Positions 34,807-42,552 of a stretch of 64,000 nucleotides of DNA are shown in pieces. The notes beneath the pieces are model-generated. The model was not told the DNA's origin. It was given only the letters and a program-made list of their open reading frames with translations, and did no database searches. A program made the position numbers and the translations under genes. How positions within the stretch are numbered: position 1 is the stretch's first letter; every line of letters begins with the position of its first letter. The stretch is from JACVRW01 sp963812415 (GTDB lineage: Bacteria; Actinomycetota; Thermoleophilia; Solirubrobacterales; Thermoleophilaceae), in NCBI GenBank assembly GCA_963812415.1, contig CAWEVH010000021.1, positions 62,001-126,000 of the forward strand. The letters are read 5' to 3'.

Positions 34807-34813
34807 CGACGAG

Positions 34814-36394
34814 ATGGACCGCAGCGAGAAGGACCGCGTACGAATATTCGACACCACCCTGCGTGACGGGGAGCAGTCGCCGGGCATCTCGCTGAACAAG
34901 AACGAGAAGCTCGAGATCGCCCACCAGCTCGCGCGGCTCGGCGTGGACGTGATCGAGGCCGGCTTCCCGATCTCCTCGCCCGGGGACTTCGAGGCCGTGC
35001 AGGCGATCGCGCGCGAGGTGCACGGGCCGGTGATCTGCGGGCTCGCTCGCGCGAACGCGCAGGACGTCGACGCCGCCTGGAACGCCGTCAAGGACTCCGA
35101 GCGCCCGCGTGTCCACACCTTCATCTCCACGAGCGACATCCACATCGAGCACCAGCTGCAGTCCTCCCGCGCCGACGTGAAGGGCCAGGCGCGCGCCGCC
35201 GTGGCCCAGGCGCGCGGCTACTGCGAGGACGTCGAGTTCTCGCCGATGGACGCGACTCGCTCCGACCTCGAGTTCACGGCCGAGGTGCTCCAGATCGCCC
35301 TCGACGAGGGCGCCACGACGATCAACGTGCCGGACACGGTCGGCTACTCGACGCCGGACGAGCACGCGGACATGTGGCGCAGGCTGTACGAGCTGGTGCC
35401 CGGCCTCGCCGGGGTCACCACCTCGGTCCACTGCCACGACGACCTGGGCCTGGCCGTGGCCAACTCGTTCGCCGGCCTGCGCGCCGGCTGCCGCCAGGTG
35501 GAGTGCGCGATCAACGGCATCGGGGAGCGGGCGGGCAACGCCTCGCTCGAGGAGATCGTGATGCTGCTCCGCGTGCGCGCGGCGGCCCACGGCCTGTGGA
35601 CGGGCGTCGACACGCGCGAGATCGCCCGCACCAGCCGCATGGTGTCGCGCATCACCGGCTACCAGGTGCAGCCGAACAAGGCGATCGTGGGGCGCAACGC
35701 GTTCGCGCACGAGTCCGGCATCCACCAGGACGGCGTACTCAAGGAGCGCAGCACCTACGAGATCATGGACGCCACCACGATCGGCCTCGAGCAGAACTCG
35801 ATCGTGCTCGGCAAGCACTCGGGCCGCCACGCGCTCCGCAACGCGCTCGAGGAGCTCGGCTTCCAGGTCGACGGCGCCGCGCTCAACACGGCCTTCAAGC
35901 GCTTCAAGGAGCTGGCGGACAAGAAGAAGAAGGTCACCGCGCTCGACCTCGAGGCGATCGTGTCCGACGAGATGAAGCAGGCCCCGGCGGCCTTCGAGAT
36001 CGTCTCGTTCGACATCGAGGCGTCGTCCACGCGCTCGCCGCTCGCTCACGTGAGCGTCCGGCTGCCGGACGGCGAGATCGGCTCGGGCAGCTTCACGGGC
36101 GACGGGCCGGTGGACGCCTTCTTCAGCGCGCTGAACGCCGCAGTCGGGCGGGAGGCACGCCTTCGCGAGTACCACGTGTCCGCGGTCACCGGCGGCAGGG
36201 ACGCCCTCGGCGAGGTCACCGTGCTGCTCGAGCTGAAGGGCCGGCTGGCCTCGGGCGTGGGGGTGTCCACCGACATCCTCGAGGCGTCGGGCAAGGCGTA
36301 CCTGCGCGCCCTCTCGAACGCGATGGCCGACGACGTGGCCGCCGAGGCCGAGCGGGTGCTGGAGCGCGAGGCGAAGAAGACGCCGACGCCGTAG
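34814..36394 (+). CDS. leuA: 2-isopropylmalate synthase
   Basis: 526 residues from the ATG giving MDRSEKDRVRIFDTTLRDGE, preceded by GAAGAAGGGG. It condenses acetyl-CoA with 2-oxoisovalerate, the committed leucine step. DTTLRDGEQSPGISL and VHCHDDLGLAVANS (metal histidines) plus INGIGERAGNASLEE mark the catalytic TIM barrel; AFAHESGIHQDGVLK is the linker, and the C-terminal LeuA dimer domain (about residues 390-526) carries leucine feedback in the family. An in-frame GTG at 34751, three bases after the leader stop, would add 21 residues, but those residues are not family-like. Confidence 0.95.
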   Translation: MDRSEKDRVRIFDTTLRDGEQSPGISLNKNEKLEIAHQLARLGVDVIEAGFPISSPGDFEAVQAIAREVHGPVICGLARANAQDVDAAWNAVKDSERPRVHTFISTSDIHIEHQLQSSRADVKGQARAAVAQARGYCEDVEFSPMDATRSDLEFTAEVLQIALDEGATTINVPDTVGYSTPDEHADMWRRLYELVPGLAGVTTSVHCHDDLGLAVANSFAGLRAGCRQVECAINGIGERAGNASLEEIVMLLRVRAAAHGLWTGVDTREIARTSRMVSRITGYQVQPNKAIVGRNAFAHESGIHQDGVLKERSTYEIMDATTIGLEQNSIVLGKHSGRHALRNALEELGFQVDGAALNTAFKRFKELADKKKKVTALDLEAIVSDEMKQAPAAFEIVSFDIEASSTRSPLAHVSVRLPDGEIGSGSFTGDGPVDAFFSALNAAVGREARLREYHVSAVTGGRDALGEVTVLLELKGRLASGVGVSTDILEASGKAYLRALSNAMADDVAAEAERVLEREAKKTPTP

Positions 36395-36396
36395 GG

Positions 36397-37404
36397 GTGG
36401 GCGACTCCTTCACCTGGCGCGACGGGGAGCGGCTGATCCGGTTCGGCCGCGGGGTGGCGGCGGAGGCGCCCGCGCTGCTCGCCGAGAACGGCTTCGCCAG
36501 CTTCGTGCTGCTCACGACGGAGCGCGCCGAGAACGCGCTCCCGTCGCTCCGCGACGAAGCGCACCAGGTGGTGCGGGTGGGGCCGGGGCTCGTGGAGGAG
36601 CTGTCGGCGGAGCTGCTGCCCGCCGCCGGGGAGCGGCCGCTCGTGGCGCTGGGTGGCGGGCGGGTGATCGACACCGTCAAGGCGATCGCGGGCGTTCGCG
36701 GCGGGCCCTGCGCGGCGCTGCCGACCACGCTCTCGGGGGCCGAGCTCACGCCGTTTCACCGGACGCCGAAGGGGGTGGCCGGCGCGCGCCTCGTGCGTCC
36801 GTCGCTCGTCGTGGCCGACCCGGCGCTGATGGCCTCACAGCCGCCGGCGGCTCTGGCGGCGAGTGCGCTGAACGCACTCGCCCACGCGATGGAGGCTCTC
36901 TACACGCCGCTGGCGAACCCGGTGGCCGAGCTCTCGGCGCTGCGCGGCGCCGAGCTGCTGGCGGCGGGCGTCCGCGCGGATCCACCCGGACGGGACGAGG
37001 TGGCGCTCGGCGCGCTCCTGGCCGGCTCCGCCTCGGCCAGCACCGGGATCGCCGTCCATCACGCCACCTGCCAGACGCTCGTCCGGACGGCGGGCACGCC
37101 CCACGCGGAGACGAACGCGGTGATGCTCCCGCACTTCGCGGCCCTGATGGCGCCGCGCGCGCCGCGCGCGCTCGGAGCGCTGGCGGCGGCGCTGGGCGAC
37201 CCCGAGGGCGAGCCGAGCCGGGCCGCGCCCCTGGCGGCCGAGCTTGCGGCGCGCGGCGGGCACACCCGGCTGGCCCCGCTCGGCGTGCGCGACGAGCACC
37301 TGCCCGAGGTGGCGGCGCAGGTCCAGCAGCACCCGGCGCTCGCCGCCACGCCCAGTCCGCCCGGCGAGGACGAGCTGCTCGAGCTGCTGCGCGGGGCGCT
37401 GTGA
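36397..37404 (+). CDS. Iron-type dehydrogenase, maleylacetate reductase/glycerol dehydrogenase-like
   Basis: 335 residues from a GTG directly after the leuA stop. The N-terminal nucleotide domain has LVALGGGRVIDTVKAIAG and AALPTTLSGAELTPFH, as in maleylacetate reductases and iron-dependent alcohol dehydrogenases. Candidate metal ligands are in NALAHAMEALYTPLANP, GIAVHHATCQTLV and TPHAETNAVMLPHFAAL, resembling maleylacetate reductase HxxxHxxE/HAE-type motifs. Its place between leuA and leuC suggests co-expression with leucine genes; no known leucine step needs it, so it may act on a side product. Confidence 0.7.
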   Translation: MGDSFTWRDGERLIRFGRGVAAEAPALLAENGFASFVLLTTERAENALPSLRDEAHQVVRVGPGLVEELSAELLPAAGERPLVALGGGRVIDTVKAIAGVRGGPCAALPTTLSGAELTPFHRTPKGVAGARLVRPSLVVADPALMASQPPAALAASALNALAHAMEALYTPLANPVAELSALRGAELLAAGVRADPPGRDEVALGALLAGSASASTGIAVHHATCQTLVRTAGTPHAETNAVMLPHFAALMAPRAPRALGALAAALGDPEGEPSRAAPLAAELAARGGHTRLAPLGVRDEHLPEVAAQVQQHPALAATPSPPGEDELLELLRGAL

Positions 37405-37431
37405 GCGGGCCGCGCTGTGAGCCGGCCGCGC

Positions 37432-37437
37432 TAGGAT
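37432..37437 (+). promoter_or_regulatory. -10 hexamer TAGGAT for the SDR gene
   Basis: Ends 10 nt before the ATG at 37448. Confidence 0.4.
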
Positions 37438-37447
37438 CGGGCGCCTG

Positions 37448-38191
37448 ATGTCCGGAGCGCTCGAAGGTCGCGTGGCAATCGTGACCGGCGCCTCGTCGGG
37501 CATCGGCGAGGCGACCGTCGTCGCGCTGTCCGAGGCGGGCGCCACGGTGGCGCTGGGCGCGCGGCGCACCGAGCGCCTCGACGCGATCGCCGAGCGCCTC
37601 GATGGCCGCTGCCTCGTGAAGCAGGTCGACGTGGCCGACGAGGGGCAGGCGCGCGCCTTCGTGCAGGAGTCGCACGCCGAGCTCGGCAGCCTCGACGTCC
37701 TGGTCAACAACGCCGGGGTGATGCTGCTCGGGCCGGTCACCGGCGCGTCGCTGGACGACTGGCGGCGGATGGTCAACGTGAACCTGCTCGGCCTCCTCTA
37801 CTGCACCCACGCGGCGTTGCCGCTGCTCGGCCAGGGCGGGGGTGGGGACATCGTGAACGTCTCGTCCGTCGCGGGCCGGCGCGCGGCTGCGGGCGCGGCC
37901 GTCTACAACATGACCAAGTTCGGCGTGCACGCGTTCTCCGAGGCGCTTCGCCAGGAGGCGCTGCATGCGGGTATCCGGGTCACGACCGTGGCCCCTGGGT
38001 TCGTGGAAACGGAGCTGCAGGGCCACAACACGAACCCGCTGGTCCAGCAGTCGATGGCCAAGTCCCGCGAGCAGATCGGCGAGGTGCTGCGACCCGCCGA
38101 CATCGCGGACGCGATCGTGCATGCGGTCACGAGGCCGGCCCACGTGTGTGTGAACGAGGTCGTGGTGCGGCCCACCAAGCAGGCGGACTGA
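37448..38191 (+). CDS. Short-chain dehydrogenase/reductase
   Basis: 247-residue classical SDR. Cofactor motif VTGASSGIGEATVVAL, the NNAG motif in LVNNAGVMLLGPV, and the active site S-Y-K spread over NVSSVAGRRAAAGAAVYNMT followed by KFGVHAFSEAL. The GARRTERL segment after strand 2 suggests NADPH preference. Its C-terminal VNEVVVRPTKQAD resembles clavulanate-type or YdfG-like dehydrogenases, active on serine or hydroxy acids. Substrate not assignable. Confidence 0.85.
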   Translation: MSGALEGRVAIVTGASSGIGEATVVALSEAGATVALGARRTERLDAIAERLDGRCLVKQVDVADEGQARAFVQESHAELGSLDVLVNNAGVMLLGPVTGASLDDWRRMVNVNLLGLLYCTHAALPLLGQGGGGDIVNVSSVAGRRAAAGAAVYNMTKFGVHAFSEALRQEALHAGIRVTTVAPGFVETELQGHNTNPLVQQSMAKSREQIGEVLRPADIADAIVHAVTRPAHVCVNEVVVRPTKQAD

Positions 38192-38218
38192 GGGCCTGAG
38201 CCGTTCGAACATACGCTT

Positions 38219-38234
38219 GTACGTGATAACGTAC
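38219..38234. promoter_or_regulatory. Operator-like palindrome overlapping the regulator's -10
   Basis: GTACGT-GATA-ACGTAC is a perfect 6-bp inverted repeat, 6 bp before the XRE-cupin ATG. The presumed -10 hexamer TAACGT (38227-38232) lies inside it, so binding would block transcription; autorepression is a natural reading. Confidence 0.5.
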
Positions 38235-38240
38235 GGAGCG

Positions 38241-38813
38241 ATGAGCGTCAACGGTCATGCGTTCGGTCAGCGGCTGCGCACGCTCCGCGAGGCGATGCAG
38301 CTCTCGCTGCGCGACCTGTCGGAGCGCTCAGGGGTCTCCGCGCCGATGATCTCCCAGGTCGAGCGGGGCGAGACGAGCCCCACGCTCACCGTGGGCGAGC
38401 GGATCGCGGCGGGACTCGACCTGAGCCTGTCGCAGCTGCTGCGCCTCGACGAGTCCGACGGCGTGACCGTGGTGCGAGCCGGCGAGCGTCGCCGCGGCGG
38501 AGCGGGCGAGCACCGCTACGAGGTCCTCACGCCGCCGCTCCCCGGACTGCGCGCGGAGGTCTCCCTCCACGCGCTCGCTCCCGGGGCCTCCACCGCCGGT
38601 CCGGGGGACCCGCCGATGCACGAGCCGGGCAGCCGCGAGACCGCGGTCGTGACCGATGGCCCGCTGCGATTCGTGTGCGGCGGACTCGGCCACGAGCTGG
38701 CGACAGGGGACTCCGTGACCTTCGACGCCGACCTTCCCCATCACTTCGAGAACCCCGGCACGGGCGAGGCGCGCTTCTACGCCGTCGTGGCCGCCGGGCT
38801 GAGGAGGAGCTAG
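38241..38813 (+). CDS. XRE-family transcriptional regulator with cupin domain
   Basis: 190 residues from the ATG giving MSVNGHAFGQRLRTLREAMQ. An N-terminal Cro/C1-type helix-turn-helix (SLRDLSERSGVSAPMISQVE, then RGETSPTLTVGERIAAGL) is joined to a C-terminal cupin (HALAPGASTAGPG, SRETAVVTDGPLRFVCGG, DSVTFDADLPHHFENPG). This is the PuuR/SutR-type layout, in which the cupin senses a small metabolite. It sits directly upstream of leuC and its stop is 3 bp before the leuC GTG, so it may control or sense the leucine genes. Confidence 0.85.
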   Translation: MSVNGHAFGQRLRTLREAMQLSLRDLSERSGVSAPMISQVERGETSPTLTVGERIAAGLDLSLSQLLRLDESDGVTVVRAGERRRGGAGEHRYEVLTPPLPGLRAEVSLHALAPGASTAGPGDPPMHEPGSRETAVVTDGPLRFVCGGLGHELATGDSVTFDADLPHHFENPGTGEARFYAVVAAGLRRS

Positions 38814-38816
38814 ACG

Positions 38817-40178
38817 GTGGCTGCGCGATCGCTGTTCGACAAGATCTGGGACGCGCACGAGGTCGCGCCGACTGTGCTCTACATCGACCTCCAGCTCGTG
38901 CACGAGGTGACCTCGCCGCAGGCGTTCGAGTCGTTGCGGCTGGCGGGGCGTCGGGTGCGCCGTCCGGACCGCACGCTCGCGACGGCCGACCACAACGTGC
39001 CCACGGACGGCTCCACGACGGCCCAGCAGATCCGCGACAGGCTCTCGCGCGTCCAGGTGGAGACGCTCGAGCGCAACTGCGCCGAGTTCGGCGTGCCGAT
39101 CTACTCGATCGGCTCGGCCCGCCAGGGGATCGTGCACGTGATCGGTCCCGAGCTCGGCGTGACGCAGCCGGGCATGACGATCGTCTGCGGGGACTCGCAC
39201 ACCTCTACGCACGGGGCCTTCGGCGCGCTCGCGTTCGGGATCGGCACCAGCGAGGTGGAGCACGTGCTGGCCACCCAGACGCTCCAGCAGCGCAAGCCGA
39301 GGTCGATGCGGATCCGCTACGAGGGCGCGCTCGGCCACGGCGTCACGGCCAAGGACCTGATCCTCGGCACGATCGGCCGCATCGGTGTCGACGGCGGCGT
39401 GGGCCACGTGATCGAGTACGCCGGCCCGGCGATCGAGGGGCTCTCGATGGAGGGCCGCATGACCGTCTGCAACATGACGATCGAGGGCGGCGGCCGAGCG
39501 GGGATGATCGCCCCGGACGACACCACCTTCGAGTGGGTCGCCGGCCGGGAGGCCGCGCCCGACCCGCTGCCGCTCGAGGAGTGGCGCGGCCTCACGACGG
39601 ACGACGGCGCCCATTTCGACACCGAGCACGTGATCGACGCCGCGGCACTCTCGCCCCAGGTGACCTGGGGGACCACGCCCGGCATGGTGGTCGACGTGAC
39701 CGGCACGGTGCCGGAGCCGCGCGGCGAGGGCGAGGAGCGCGCGCTCGACTACATGGCGCTCGAGGCCGGCACGCCGATCAGTGAGATCAGGCTCGACCGG
39801 GTGTTCATCGGCTCATGCACGAACTCCCGCATCGGCGACCTGCGCGAGGCGGCCGAGGTCGTGAAGGGCCGCCGGGTGGCCTCCGGCGTCGACGCGATGG
39901 TCGTGCCGGGCTCCGCTCAGGTGAAGGAGCAGGCGGAACGCGAGGGCCTCGACGAGGTGTTCCGGGGGGCGGGGTTCGACTGGCGCTCGGCCGGATGCTC
40001 GATGTGCCTCGGGATGAACCCCGACATCGCAGCTCCGGGCGAGCGAGTCGCCTCGACCTCGAACCGCAACTTCGAAGGTCGCCAGGGCCGCGGCGCCCGC
40101 TCGCATCTTGTGAGCCCGAAGATGGCCGCGGCCGCGGCGATCGAGGGGCGCTTCGTGGACATCAGGGAGTGGAGCTGA
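38817..40178 (+). CDS. leuC: 3-isopropylmalate dehydratase large subunit
   Basis: 453-residue aconitase-family [4Fe-4S] subunit isomerising 2- to 3-isopropylmalate, and citramalate in the isoleucine route. ATADHNVPTDGS, IVCGDSHTSTHGAFGALAFG and the cluster cysteines in VFIGSCTNSRIGDL and AGCSMCLGMNPD are in place, ending AAAAIEGRFVDIREW. Starts with GTG after a GAGGAGGAG ribosome site lying within the end of the regulator gene. leuD follows after 2 nt. Confidence 0.97.
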   Translation: MAARSLFDKIWDAHEVAPTVLYIDLQLVHEVTSPQAFESLRLAGRRVRRPDRTLATADHNVPTDGSTTAQQIRDRLSRVQVETLERNCAEFGVPIYSIGSARQGIVHVIGPELGVTQPGMTIVCGDSHTSTHGAFGALAFGIGTSEVEHVLATQTLQQRKPRSMRIRYEGALGHGVTAKDLILGTIGRIGVDGGVGHVIEYAGPAIEGLSMEGRMTVCNMTIEGGGRAGMIAPDDTTFEWVAGREAAPDPLPLEEWRGLTTDDGAHFDTEHVIDAAALSPQVTWGTTPGMVVDVTGTVPEPRGEGEERALDYMALEAGTPISEIRLDRVFIGSCTNSRIGDLREAAEVVKGRRVASGVDAMVVPGSAQVKEQAEREGLDEVFRGAGFDWRSAGCSMCLGMNPDIAAPGERVASTSNRNFEGRQGRGARSHLVSPKMAAAAAIEGRFVDIREWS

Positions 40179-40180
40179 GC

Positions 40181-40747
40181 ATGGAGCCCGTGCGGATCGT
40201 GGAGGGCGCGGTCACGGTGCTCGACCGGGCCGACGTGGACACCGACCAGATCATCCCCAAGCAGTTCCTGAAGCGCGTGGAGCGGACGGGCTTCGGCGAG
40301 TTCCTGTTCTACGACTGGGCGAAGCAGCCCGGCTGGGAGCTCCCCGCCAACCCGATCCTCGCGACCGGGCGCAACTTCGGCTGCGGCTCCTCTCGGGAGC
40401 ACGCGCCGTGGGCGCTCGAGGACTACGGCTTCCGGGCCATCGTGGCGCCGAGCTTCGCGGACATCTTCTACTCGAACTGCACCAAGATCGGGCTGCTGCC
40501 GGTGGTGCTGCCGGAGGCGGACGTGAAGGAGATGATGGCCGCCGGCCACGCGCGCATCGATCTCGAGGAGCAGGAGGTCTCCTTCGCCGGGCGCCAGGTG
40601 CAGTTCGAGATCGACGCAGAGATTGCGCGCCGGCTGCTCGAGGGCCTCGACGACATCGGGGTGACGCTCCAGCTGGAGCACGAAATCGACCGCTACGAGG
40701 CCGAACGCGAGCGCAGCGGCCCGGTCACCACGGCGCTCGCGCAGTGA
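40181..40747 (+). CDS. leuD: 3-isopropylmalate dehydratase small subunit
   Basis: 188 residues, the swivelling domain partner of LeuC. DRADVDTDQIIPKQFLKRVE and the substrate loop NFGCGSSREHAPWALEDYGF are diagnostic, followed by ADIFYSNCTKIGLLPVVL. It starts 2 nt after leuC and its stop overlaps the methyltransferase start (GTGA). Confidence 0.97.
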   Translation: MEPVRIVEGAVTVLDRADVDTDQIIPKQFLKRVERTGFGEFLFYDWAKQPGWELPANPILATGRNFGCGSSREHAPWALEDYGFRAIVAPSFADIFYSNCTKIGLLPVVLPEADVKEMMAAGHARIDLEEQEVSFAGRQVQFEIDAEIARRLLEGLDDIGVTLQLEHEIDRYEAERERSGPVTTALAQ

Positions 40748-41496
40748 CGCGCGACTGGGACGCCGCCACCTACGACCGCGTATCCGCGCCCCACGTGGAG
40801 TGGGCGGAGCGGGTGCTCGCGCGGCTCCCGCTCGAGGGTGACGAGACGGTGCTCGACGCCGGCTGCGGCTCCGGGCGAGTGACCCGGATGCTCGTCGAGC
40901 GGTTGCCGCGCGGCCACGTGATCGCCGTCGACTCGGCGCCCTCGATGGTCGAGCACGCGCGCGCGGCGCTCGACCCCGAGCGGGCGACGGTGCGCCAGGC
41001 GGACCTCACGGAGCTCACGCTCGACGAGCCGGCCGACGCCGCCTTCTCGAACGCCGTGTTCCACTGGATTGCCGACCACGACACCCTGTTCCGGCGCCTG
41101 CACGCGGCGCTCCGGCCCGGCGGACGGCTGGTAGCGCAGTGCGGCGGGCGCGGCAACGTGCAGCGCTTCCACGACGTGGCCAGGGAGGTCGCGAACGAGG
41201 AACCCTACGCGCCCTACCTGGCCGGCTGGCAGGGGCCGTGGAACTTCGCGGGCGCCGAGGAGACCGCCGAGCGGCTTGGCCGCGCCGGCTTCGCCGACGT
41301 CGAGACGTGGCTCGAGCCGTACCCCGTCGCGCCCCCGGACCCGACCGGCTACCTGCGCTCGGTCTGCCTCGGCTACCACCTCGAGCAGCTGCCCGAGGAG
41401 CTGCGTGCGCCGTACGTCGAGGCGGTGCGAGAGCGCTGCGGGCGCGAGCTCGACTACGTGCGGCTCAACATCGTGGCGCGGCGACCGACTGACTAG
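40744..41496 (+). CDS. Class I SAM methyltransferase, trans-aconitate methyltransferase-like
   Basis: 250 residues. The opening RDWDAATYDRVSAPHVEWAE and motif I VLDAGCGSGRVTRMLVER resemble trans-aconitate 2-methyltransferase, as do SNAVFHWIADHDTLFRRLH and LRPGGRLVAQCGGRGNV. Located between leuD and leuB and overlapping leuD by 4 bp, so made together with isopropylmalate enzymes. The family includes enzymes that esterify trans-aconitate and, in yeast, isopropylmalate; a housekeeping role on an off-product of LeuCD is possible but unproven. Confidence 0.78.
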   Translation: MTRDWDAATYDRVSAPHVEWAERVLARLPLEGDETVLDAGCGSGRVTRMLVERLPRGHVIAVDSAPSMVEHARAALDPERATVRQADLTELTLDEPADAAFSNAVFHWIADHDTLFRRLHAALRPGGRLVAQCGGRGNVQRFHDVAREVANEEPYAPYLAGWQGPWNFAGAEETAERLGRAGFADVETWLEPYPVAPPDPTGYLRSVCLGYHLEQLPEELRAPYVEAVRERCGRELDYVRLNIVARRPTD

Positions 41497-41499
41497 GAT
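41494..41499 (+). promoter_or_regulatory. -10 hexamer TAGGAT before leuB
   Basis: Overlaps the methyltransferase stop and ends 9 nt before the leuB TTG, suggesting an internal promoter. Confidence 0.4.
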
Positions 41500-41508
41500 T
41501 CCGCCGCC

Positions 41509-42540
41509 TTGGCCAAGCGCATCGTGACCCTGCCCGGCGACGGGATCGGCCCCGAGATCATGGCCGCCGCCGCGCAGGCGCTCGGCGCCCTCGGCGACTT
41601 CGAGCTCGACGAGCGCCTCTTGGGAGGCGCCTCGATCGACGCCCACGGCACCGCGCTCAGCGGCGAGGTGCTCGACGCCTGCCGCAGCGCCGACGCGGTG
41701 CTGCTGGCGGCCGTCGGCGGGCCGAAGTGGGACAAGGCCGTGGCCGCCGATCCCGACGCGCCGCGCCCCGAGCAGGGGCTGCTCGGCCTGCGCAAGGAGC
41801 TCGGGCTGTTCGCCAACCTGCGGCCCGTGCGCCCGAGCCCCGCGCTGCTCGACGCCAGCCCGCTCAAGCGCGAGCGGATCGAGGGCACCGACCTACTGGT
41901 GGTCCGCGAGCTCACCGGCGGCATCTACTTCGGCGCGCGCGGGCTCGACGGCGACACGGCACACGACACGTGCGTCTACAGCGAGGGCGAGATCGAGCGC
42001 ATCGCGCGGGTGGCGTTCGGGCTCGCGCGCAGGCGCGTCACGAGCGTGGACAAGGCGAACGTCCTCGAGACCTCGCGGCTGTGGCGCCGCACCGTGGAGC
42101 GCATGGCCGCCGCCGAGGAGGTCCCGCTCGACCACATGCTCGTCGACAACGCCGCCATGCAGCTCGTCTCGCGCCCCGCCGAGTTCGACGTGATCCTGAC
42201 CGAGAACATGTTCGGCGACATCCTGAGCGACGAGGCCGCGATGCTCACCGGCTCGCTCGGGATGCTGCCGAGCGCGTCGCTCGGCGACGGCACGGGGCCC
42301 GGCCTGTTCGAGCCCGTGCACGGCTCGGCGCCCGACATCGCCGGCACCGGAAGCGCCAATCCGCTGGCGATGTTCGGCTCGGTCGCCCTGATGTTGCGTC
42401 ACGGACTGGCTATGGAGAACGAGGCCGCTGCCCTAGAATCGGCCGTCGACCGCGCCCTCGGGGATGGCCTCCGGACTCCGGACCTGGGTGGCGACGCATC
42501 AACAGAGGCCGCCACCCGGGCGGTTCTCGCCAACCTTTAG
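41509..42540 (+). CDS. leuB: 3-isopropylmalate dehydrogenase
   Basis: 343 residues; NAD-dependent oxidative decarboxylation of 3-isopropylmalate. TLPGDGIGPEIMAAAAQAL, ELTGGIYFGARGLD, VDKANVLETSRLWRRTVERM, LTENMFGDILSDEAAMLTGS and EPVHGSAPDIAGTGSANPLA are all present. The start is a TTG (41509) chosen because the protein must begin MAKRIVTLPGDG and a -10 hexamer ends 9 nt before it. TTG starts are rare here. A second family member lies at 62812-63877. Confidence 0.95.
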   Translation: MAKRIVTLPGDGIGPEIMAAAAQALGALGDFELDERLLGGASIDAHGTALSGEVLDACRSADAVLLAAVGGPKWDKAVAADPDAPRPEQGLLGLRKELGLFANLRPVRPSPALLDASPLKRERIEGTDLLVVRELTGGIYFGARGLDGDTAHDTCVYSEGEIERIARVAFGLARRRVTSVDKANVLETSRLWRRTVERMAAAEEVPLDHMLVDNAAMQLVSRPAEFDVILTENMFGDILSDEAAMLTGSLGMLPSASLGDGTGPGLFEPVHGSAPDIAGTGSANPLAMFGSVALMLRHGLAMENEAAALESAVDRALGDGLRTPDLGGDASTEAATRAVLANL

Positions 42541-42552
42541 GAGCGACCAGCA

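Noticed and set aside
34751..34813. leuA start at the GTG three bases after the leader stop
   Set aside because: The 21 extra residues are not family-like and the ATG at 34814 has a good ribosome site; kept only as an alternative.
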